Of a DNA stretch of 64,000 nt, positions 57,901 through 64,000 are shown piece after piece; the stretch's first letter is position 1; each line of letters begins with the position of its first letter. A model generated the notes under the pieces. The model saw nothing but the letters and a program-made list of their open reading frames with translations. It was not told the origin of the DNA and did not search any database. Made by a program: the position numbers and the translations under genes. Location of the stretch: contig JAXDDX010000001.1 in the NCBI GenBank assembly GCA_034670405.1, positions 6,312,001 to 6,376,000 on the forward strand. The letters run 5' to 3'. The stretch comes from Hoplostethus atlanticus. Its lineage: Eukaryota; Chordata; Actinopteri; Trachichthyiformes; Trachichthyidae.

Positions 57901-60900
57901 AGACTGGCAAACATACCTGGGTGGGACTGTTGCCTACCCTTCTGGTATGGGTCAGTGAGACAGAGCTGCGCACCAGGAGCAGCAGATCCTGAAGACTATA
58001 GAGCTTGTAGAGCAGGTTGCCCTCCTCTGGAGCCTCGTAGTCCTGTTCATCCTCCGCACTTATCTGTAGGTCCTGTGAAAGGAGTTCTGAGAGGGGCACA
58101 TATTTCAATGTAGTACACTGGCTTTAGTAAGGCAACATCTGCCACCTGACATCATCTTAAACATCAACTTAAATCCATAGAAAGATGAGCATGATGACAC
58201 TAACTTTTCTGTTCTATTGTATTGAACGTGACCCCTGATGCAGGTCCACTGTGAGCAGCAGTGTAGATCTCCTCCTTCTGGTTCTGGTTGCTCTCTAGAT
58301 AGGAGGACACACAGGGCTTGACCAGGGATGTTGAATGGGAATGACCTGAGGGTCCCATACATCGTGGAGGTGAGACGGACTCCAGGGACACGGTAGAGCT
58401 TTTAGCTGGGTCCTTGGCGGGTTTGAGCATAGCCGTCTGCATGCGCAGGATCTGTCCCAGCTGGTCACCAGGTACCTTAGCTCTTTTGGATACCTGCCTG
58501 TGCACTGTAACCTTCTGGGGTGAAGATGACTGGGGAGATTTAGGAATGGACTCAGAGGAGGGGATAATGGGGGAGTCTGGTGTGGTCATGGGATTGGGTT
58601 GCGTTGTAGGTGTTGGTGGAAACGTGGGGTCGTCAATGACCAGCCTCTCATCCTCTGAGTCTGCTGAAGCTGACTCTCCTTCATGCAGGGACAGAGTGCT
58701 GTCTCAGCTGCATGGTCTTTGGTACAGAAGGGCTCTGTGGGACACTGGGCTCGCTAAAGCCTGGTTGAGTTGTCTCCTCCTTTACAGAATCACCCATGTC
58801 GGCCAATGAGGCGTTCACCTCCTCCTTTGAACTACTGCTGTTTTTTTTAGAACTCCTGGTCCTTGTGGTCTTACTTATTGGTGGAGAACTTCCAGCTTTT
58901 TCACTTTTAACCAGATGCGGCCTGCTCATTCTCAATCTTGAGCTTCTTGGAGGGTTTAACAGTTGTTGTCTCTCCAAATGTCTCCAGGTCTGTGAGGTCA
59001 ATGTCGAAGTCAAGGCCATTGCTTTCAAATGACACCAAATTTCTCTCAGAGCTCTCCTGTTAAAACATAAACAAAAATGATATACTCTTCATCAGTGTTC
59101 TTAGATATTCAGTCCCTCCAGGATGTTGCGATCTTGCGATAGCAAGAATTAACGCAAGTTCAATTAACTGCCGCAATACTTGCAAGAGCTTGCAATTTTG
59201 CCAAAACCCCGCAATATTCCCGCATAAAACGGTCAAATTGGCACAATGCTTCCACATTAACACTCCTACATGTTACATTAACACTCCTACATGTTCGGGA
59301 GGTTGTTTTTTTTATTTAAATATGCAATTTACACCATTTGCTTTCGTGTTATCCTGAGCCTTTGATATGGTTACACACGAGGACAATGCCGGAGTGGCCA
59401 ATCGGGACAACCGGGACGAATCCCGGTGGGTCTTTGGGCCGGTTGGACGGGCCGCGCCGCGGTGTAGCCTAATCATTTTATAAACTGTTCAAGTTGATTT
59501 GCTGCTAACAGGCCGGTGACTAGTTAGATGTGTGTTCTCCGCTCCGGACCTCTCTCTCTTTTTCTCTGTGTCAAACTGGCAGCACTGACAGACCTGACAG
59601 ATTAGAGAGAGACGGGAACGTGACGGGTCAACTAATGATGTGATGGCAATATTTTGTAAAGCATGCAAGTTGGCTATAAGGTAGCACCGGACACACACCA
59701 TTCCCCAGACCAACCACTCCCACTCGCCTTCTTCTATGTCTTCCAGTAAAATGAACTACAAACCGCTCACTCCGCCACCTACTGGCAGGTGCAATAAACC
59801 TGGAACTGACCAAATAACTACATGCCACAGTATATTATTAAACAAAACATTGAAGGGATTGGGCAGGTATTAAAAAAATATATTTTTACAGGTGCTACAA
59901 TGGCAAACTGTAGATATGCTGCATTGCAGCCTAAAGGGGAAAAAAATAATAATAATGTAAAGAAAACTAGGATTAAAAAGGAATGAAAGACAAAGAAAGG
60001 CACTAGACAGAGATCATGTGTAGTAAAACTAGTTTTCAGCCGGTGGCCCCAGGAGGTATTAATGTGTGACGATTACTCTACTACTTTAAAAAACAACTTA
60101 AAAAACAGAGTGGGCAGTTTACAATGTTTTGGGGAGGATGGGGGGCTCAAATTTTTCATCAATTCCTGCTGTTTTACCACAAGATAACACGAAAAATATC
60201 GCAAATTGCATCGCAATTTTTGATAAAAGCCGCTGCAAATTCAATCATTTTGGGCCGCAATAATCAGAAAAAAACTCTGCGAAATCCTGGTGGGACTGGA
60301 TATTAGACAGTGAAGCTGCATTGTGTGTACATACTGGTGGGAGTTGTTTCTCATCCGCAGGAACCTCTGTCATGAGGTGGAACACATTTTTATTGCCAGT
60401 CTTGTTGATGGAGAGCTTCAGACTCTCTTCGTGGTACATATGACTCCTCTCTCTCATTGTCACCTCAGTCTTCAGCAGGGGAGAGTCTATGTACACGGTC
60501 TTCCTCTGACTACTGCCTAAGAATGAGACATATCAAATGAGGGACTATAGGAACTAGCACCACCATGAGGCCATTCAATGTCAATACACTTCATGATTCC
60601 AAGAAACACAACGCCCCCCTTGTGCCCAGATATTACCCAGGTATAAATATTCCACATTTCTTTTACAACTGAGATAAAAATGTGCCTCAACTATCAACAC
60701 AGAATCAGACTGCGATTTCCCTTCAAAATGCAGATATGCACTGCCAACTAAAGACTTTCTTTGCAGTGAATGCAAAATTATTAATCTTATGTGATGAACA
60801 TAACCTAGCAGGATCTAGGGATGTTGTAACATCACTTGAGCTTTTTTCTAGTTCAGAAATTTGTTTTTTATCACAATGTACCTTTCTACAGGAAACAGCT

Positions 60901-63435
60901 GCTTTTTCCTATTTTAGTTCTGTTACTCAAGCTCCTAATTACATGCGTACCTAACTCTAAGAAAAGGATAAATACAAAAAAAAACCATCATCCAATACAA
61001 ACAAATACACGATGGCTTAAAATACCTATGTAAGCGTTTATTTGTGCTGACATGGTTGTTGTATGTGGATTAGAAAGACAATTGCTTTTACACCTTCGTA
61101 TTAATATGGCCAATTGCGTCAATGACAACCTCCTGAGGTGGCTTTGGCGTTCGGGTCATTAACCTGGCTTCAATACATTTTGGCTGCATTTACACCTGGA
61201 TTTTTGTGTCTGGATATAAACATACGTTAATGCCAGGTGTGAATGGGACACATTATGGTATCGGGTACCATAGTCGGGTATCATGGTGATGTACCTTTTG
61301 CTGGGTTTGATTTGACCCAAACAGGCAGTTCCCACTGGTCACAGAATTCAGGGCCGTGGTTGTCTAGCAGTCTGATCAGGGCATCTCGAGTCAGACACAC
61401 ATGAGGCTCATAATGGGCACACAGCTTCTCGGCATTAATATCACTGCTGATTGTCTGTAGAGAGCAACAACATGTTGGAAATTGGGTAGCTACAACATAG
61501 TTAGTTAAAAATAGTTGTCTAAAAGTAACTGGGCTTTGACAGTAACTACAACCTTGTATCCTGCAGAAGTTAGTACTGGTTTCTGTAAGTAAGACTTGAA
61601 CACCCTCTGGTGTCTTTTTGTGAAAAATGCAAGAGCTGCAGTAGAGTTACAATAGACCTCTGGTCATGAATCCCTTTCCAACTGTAAAACATCTTTGCGA
61701 CTTACTTTATTAGAGTAATTAAAAAAGCAAGACAATTGCTTACAGCGTGCTTGTCCTTAGCCTTCTTAGCTGGAGGATTCTCTGATGAAACACTCTGATA
61801 ATCCAGTGCAAGCTGTGCATCAGCAGGCACTATTTTGTGGTCTGTAATATCCACATTGCCCTGGAGAAATAAAGGGTGCAAATATGGAAATAGAGGAAGT
61901 GAGTCAACATCAACAGACACGTTCTGCATTTCAGCACTTCAAGTTGCAACGTTAAACATGAAACTGGACAGTGCCATTTTGAAACAAGCGATAATCATAC
62001 ACTAATAGGAGTACAACAGTTATGGTGTAATAGTAGCACACAAGCACATTACCATGATTAGCAACTGTTTTTCAAAGGTCAGTGTGAGCCCTGGGTTGAA
62101 TGTTCCCCCTGTCAAACTGGTCATCTCATGGATCTGGTACAGCTGTGGAAACGTCCTTATATACTCCAAGCAGCCCCTGAGGAAATCCTGAAAATGTTTT
62201 CTATGTTTAACTACTTTAGGACACAGATCTCAGAGTCATGGCAGTTGAAGGTAGGTACAGGCCTTGTAGTAATATTTACCTCTGAATATTGCATAGCTCC
62301 CTGGGATATGTAGTTGTAATCGTCAGCGCACATTCTGGACACATCATGCAGGTACCTCATGAACTGCATCACTTCACTGTTCACTCGCACCTTCAAATTC
62401 TTAAACGTAAGAACAGATTGTTTCAGCAAAGCAGCGCGACAAGAGCGATAGACAGTATTAGAAATTTGTATTGGGAAGACAATGCTTGTACCTGTGGAGG
62501 ATCCCTGGGTTTTTTACTTGTCAGGGCACCAAGATATGTCTTCTGGTCTTTGCTGGACAGACTGGACATACAGGGGAAGGGTAATCTGGGTTCAGGATAA
62601 GAATCACCAGGCTCACTTTTAACCTTGTGTTTCACTTTTGAAGTGTTGGTATCCTGACAGTCTTCTGTTTTGTCTGCAGTGGGATCATCACTATCACAGC
62701 TGGTAGTGTCTTCCTCTTTGATGTAACTGTTGTCTTTAAACTCTGCAGCATCCCCTGTGGAAGGAGGGCAGGAGGGTTTTGCATCCCCACCCCCATGCTC
62801 CCCCTTTAGGTTGACATTCTCTGTAGGACTACAAAAAATTGAGGGGGAAAAGAACAATATGTCAATGTACACTCACTAGCCTTTCACAGCACAGTAAATG
62901 TAATATAAGTATTGTGTTAATTCATAATTCATTACTGTACCTTTGTACAAAGGCCCACAGTTCTTTAATATTAGGTGCAAGGGAATATTTGTCATGGAGA
63001 TCCCTGGTGAAGTATGGAGCTTCAGTGACTGGAGGGTCCTCCCTTAAAATAAAAGGCAAAGGGAATAACATTAAAGGACAGTGTTGTGCCTAAATGTGCG
63101 CTGTTGTCATGTCGGCTCTGGTTTGTTTCTGTTCTGGGACAGATGTAAAGTGTGTGACAGTACTCGCACATTAAAGGGCTATATGTAATCGATGACTAAT
63201 CTTAGCAATGTTTACCAATAGACTGATAAAAGTGATGATCAACAATTGAGTTAGTGTCAGTTAATATGCATTTGCCTCACACATTAAAACACTAAAACTA
63301 AAACCTGTGCATGATTGTTTTCTTTTTTGAGGGTGGTGTAAAGAGCAAGCTCAAGCTTTTGGCTGAGTGACTGCGACGCTGTATCTACCTCAAGTGACTA
63401 GAACTGCTGACAATAATTACAACGTTGATATCCAT
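54315..63435 (-). CDS. ICE2: ICE2 (NARG2), little elongation complex subunit 2
   Basis: Exons in order: 63435-63389 (tentative), 63042-62941, 62828-62492, 62399-62280, 62187-62053, 61860-61744, 61454-61295, 60516-60335, 59056-58205 (frame-broken), 58086-57917, 57811-57682, 56299-56215, 55979-55929, 55371-55128, 54473-54315. The other junctions are GT-AG and phase-compatible. If the two shifts in the large exon were single surplus bases, the product would be about 962 aa, near human ICE2 (982). Family blocks: YFTRDLHDKYSLAP, VNSEVMQFMRYLHDVS, LLDNHGPEFCDQWELPVWV, FDIDLTDLETFGETTT, EEGNLLYKLYSLQDLLLLVR, LPKMEYQLCYGVE, PVDPEVVLPFHQKSGRVPC+TFPP (NARG2 C-terminal domain). The tail is strongly basic (KGKKKKKPNRAARRKK). 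In the nucleus ICE2 works with ICE1 and ELL to promote RNA polymerase II snRNA transcription. The acceptor at 58086 is chosen by phase; 58072 is the alternative. Confidence 0.88.
54928..54959. repeat. (TG)16 microsatellite in the last ICE2 intron
   Basis: A perfect TG repeat inside the intron between the exons ending at 55128 and starting at 54473. Confidence 0.95.
55929..55979 (-). other. ICE2: ICE2 51-nt small exon
   Basis: The acceptor CATCAACAG and donor GTAAGTGG flank a 51-nt exon encoding PCKSLNILHHLLKKIA plus split codons. It joins the upstream exon (split AA|G, Lys) and the downstream exon (GG|C, Gly), restoring an unbroken frame into LEEGRYLIGH. The peptide matches the 'LFNILQHILKKL' helix of human ICE2. 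It is too short to stand out as an ORF. Confidence 0.85.
56444..56535. repeat. Perfect 18-bp inverted repeat in ICE2 intron
   Basis: Arms GTTACAAGCTTGAGTGGG (56444-56461) and CCCACTCAAGCTTGTAAC (56518-56535) are exact complements, 56 bases apart. It lies in the 1.38-kb intron between the exons at 57682 and 56299, about 145 bp upstream (genomically) of the 56299 boundary. No flanking duplication was found. Confidence 0.8.
58684..58911 (-). other. ICE2: ICE2 exon segment read in a second frame (two frame changes)
   Basis: The exon enters in the frame giving DFDIDLTDLETFGETTT and KKLKIENEQAASG, which hits a stop at 58909-58907. The next frame is open from there (KSEKAGSSPPISKTTRT, KEEVNASLADMGDSVKEETT) to a stop at 58683-58681. 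A third frame then gives DSTLSLHEGESASADSEDER and LVIDDP, in agreement with the downstream exons. Both changes are +1, so two surplus bases (or equivalent losses) would explain them. Alternatively 58911-58703 could be a 209-nt intron (GTTAAAAG...CTGAG) that restores the frame exactly, though its splice sites are weak. Confidence 0.75.
59110..60298. mobile_element. Non-autonomous DNA transposon, 1,189 bp, with 6-bp target duplication
   Basis: The ends are CAGTCCCTCCAGGAT and, reversed, CAGTCCCACCAGGAT (14 of 15 bases alike), flanked on both sides by GATATT (59104-59109 and 60299-60304). Sub-terminal TTGCGAT/TTGCAAT words recur near both ends. The interior includes a GC-rich part (GGGCCGGTTGGACGGGCCGC near 59437) that may be a nested repeat, and no transposase. 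A 6-bp duplication does not fit Tc1 (2 bp) or hAT (8 bp), so the superfamily is left open. It is inserted in an ICE2 intron 30 bp past the donor of the 60335 exon. Confidence 0.8.
63389..63435 (-). other. ICE2: Tentative ICE2 first coding exon
   Basis: An ATG at 63435-63433 begins a 15-codon stretch (MDINVVIIVSSSSHL) ending in split AG before GTAGATAC. It joins in the required phase to the 63042 exon, giving R-EDPPVTEAPYFTR. The total length before the FTR motif (25 residues) is close to that of human ICE2 (24), but the residues themselves are not similar and phase agreement alone has a one-in-three chance. The true first exon could lie elsewhere, including beyond this window. Confidence 0.3.
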
Positions 63436-64000
63436 TGCTCTGCAGAACTGCTTAATAAATTAACTACTGAATAAACAACTTTATTTTCCTCCAGGGTTAG
63501 CTCTACTTTTCAGGACTGGTGAAAGTATTCACCAGTTGATTTTTACAGTTAGAAGCGAGAAATGCTTCTTGAATTTTAGGATTATGTGGTCAGTGATGTA
63601 GACCAGAACATAAACAAACGACAACAGAAACTACAACAGTTCGCCAGTAGGTGCAGCAGGCTCTCCAAACTTCCGATCACAACCTTCAAAATAAAACCCA
63701 CATTGATGAACGTGTGTCAACGTTTTTTGACAACGTACAAAAGCCCCATCAACGTACAAAAGTGAAAAGTGAAAAAGAAATGAAAGTGAAAAAGGCATGT
63801 GAGTGGCAGCTTGAAACCAGGTACCTGGGGCTCTCATTCCATAGTGTTTAGGAGCAACTGAGACCCTGACAAAGGGTGAAGTTGACTTTTATAAGACAGT
63901 AGACATTAGACATGGTTTGCGTGTGGCGTTTAAACATTTCTTTACATCGTTTTGATAGCCTCCTACATGCTCATATGGCTATTAATATATGCTGTGGGAA
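63436..64000. other. ICE2 5' flank (inferred promoter region)
   Basis: Upstream of the tentative start. CTTATAAAAGTC on the - strand (63886-63895) is a possible TATA-like word; there is no CpG-rich island. Short ORFs on both strands (63631-63851) are unrecognised. Confidence 0.35.

Noticed and set aside
57620..57958. 112-codon + strand ORF
   Set aside because: Antisense to ICE2 exons at 57682-57811 and 57917-58086, whose splice sites and homology fit the - strand.
1..64000. CRISPR arrays, operons, ribosome binding sites and phage genes
   Set aside because: The window is vertebrate nuclear DNA with spliced genes; the tandem repeats present are microsatellites without spacers.

Overview
The window looks like teleost (ray-finned fish) nuclear DNA. 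It holds intron-containing vertebrate genes with short introns (about 90-1,300 nt), decayed Tc1-like and hAT-like transposons, LINE 3' tails, and many (CA)n/(GT)n microsatellites. Gene content and order are FOXB1, then ANXA2, then ICE2 (NARG2). This is the neighbour order known from human 15q22, so the window is a conserved syntenic block. The species cannot be named from the sequence.

Layout. 1-15.5 kb: gene-free DNA with Tc1-like (600-808, 4950-5960) and hAT-like (4005-4830) relics, a perfect 20-bp hairpin near 0.5 kb, a poly-G run at 10 kb and AT-rich blocks that look like developmental enhancers (about 7.0-7.6 and 11.4-12.5 kb). 15.5-18.2 kb: FOXB1, one coding exon on the + strand (313 aa) with an upstream ORF overlapping its start. 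18.2-48.8 kb: about 30 kb of intergenic DNA with microsatellites, a 17-bp hairpin, a G-rich tract, a LINE tail and possible conserved elements, but no convincing exon. 48.8-53.8 kb: ANXA2 on the - strand, 12 coding exons joining in frame to 337 aa, plus an inferred non-coding first exon with a TATTTAA box. 54.1-63.4 kb: ICE2 on the - strand, 14 well-supported coding exons plus one tentative first exon. Its largest exon changes frame twice, and an adjacent intron carries a 1.19-kb DNA transposon with a 6-bp target duplication.

Function. FOXB1 is a forkhead transcription factor of the developing midbrain, hypothalamus and neural tube; the surrounding gene-poor DNA is where its enhancers would be expected. 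ANXA2 is a calcium- and phospholipid-binding annexin. ICE2 is a subunit of the little elongation complex that supports snRNA transcription. ICE2 and ANXA2 lie head to tail on one strand, with about 0.4 kb between the ICE2 poly(A) signal and the ANXA2 TATA-like box. No pathway links the three genes; their association is positional.

I found no new multi-gene system. The observations most worth following are the frame-broken ICE2 exon (sequence error, true mutation or a cryptic 209-nt intron), the transposon 30 bp from an ICE2 splice donor, a teleost repeat directly behind an ANXA2 splice acceptor, and several long perfect hairpins in non-coding DNA.
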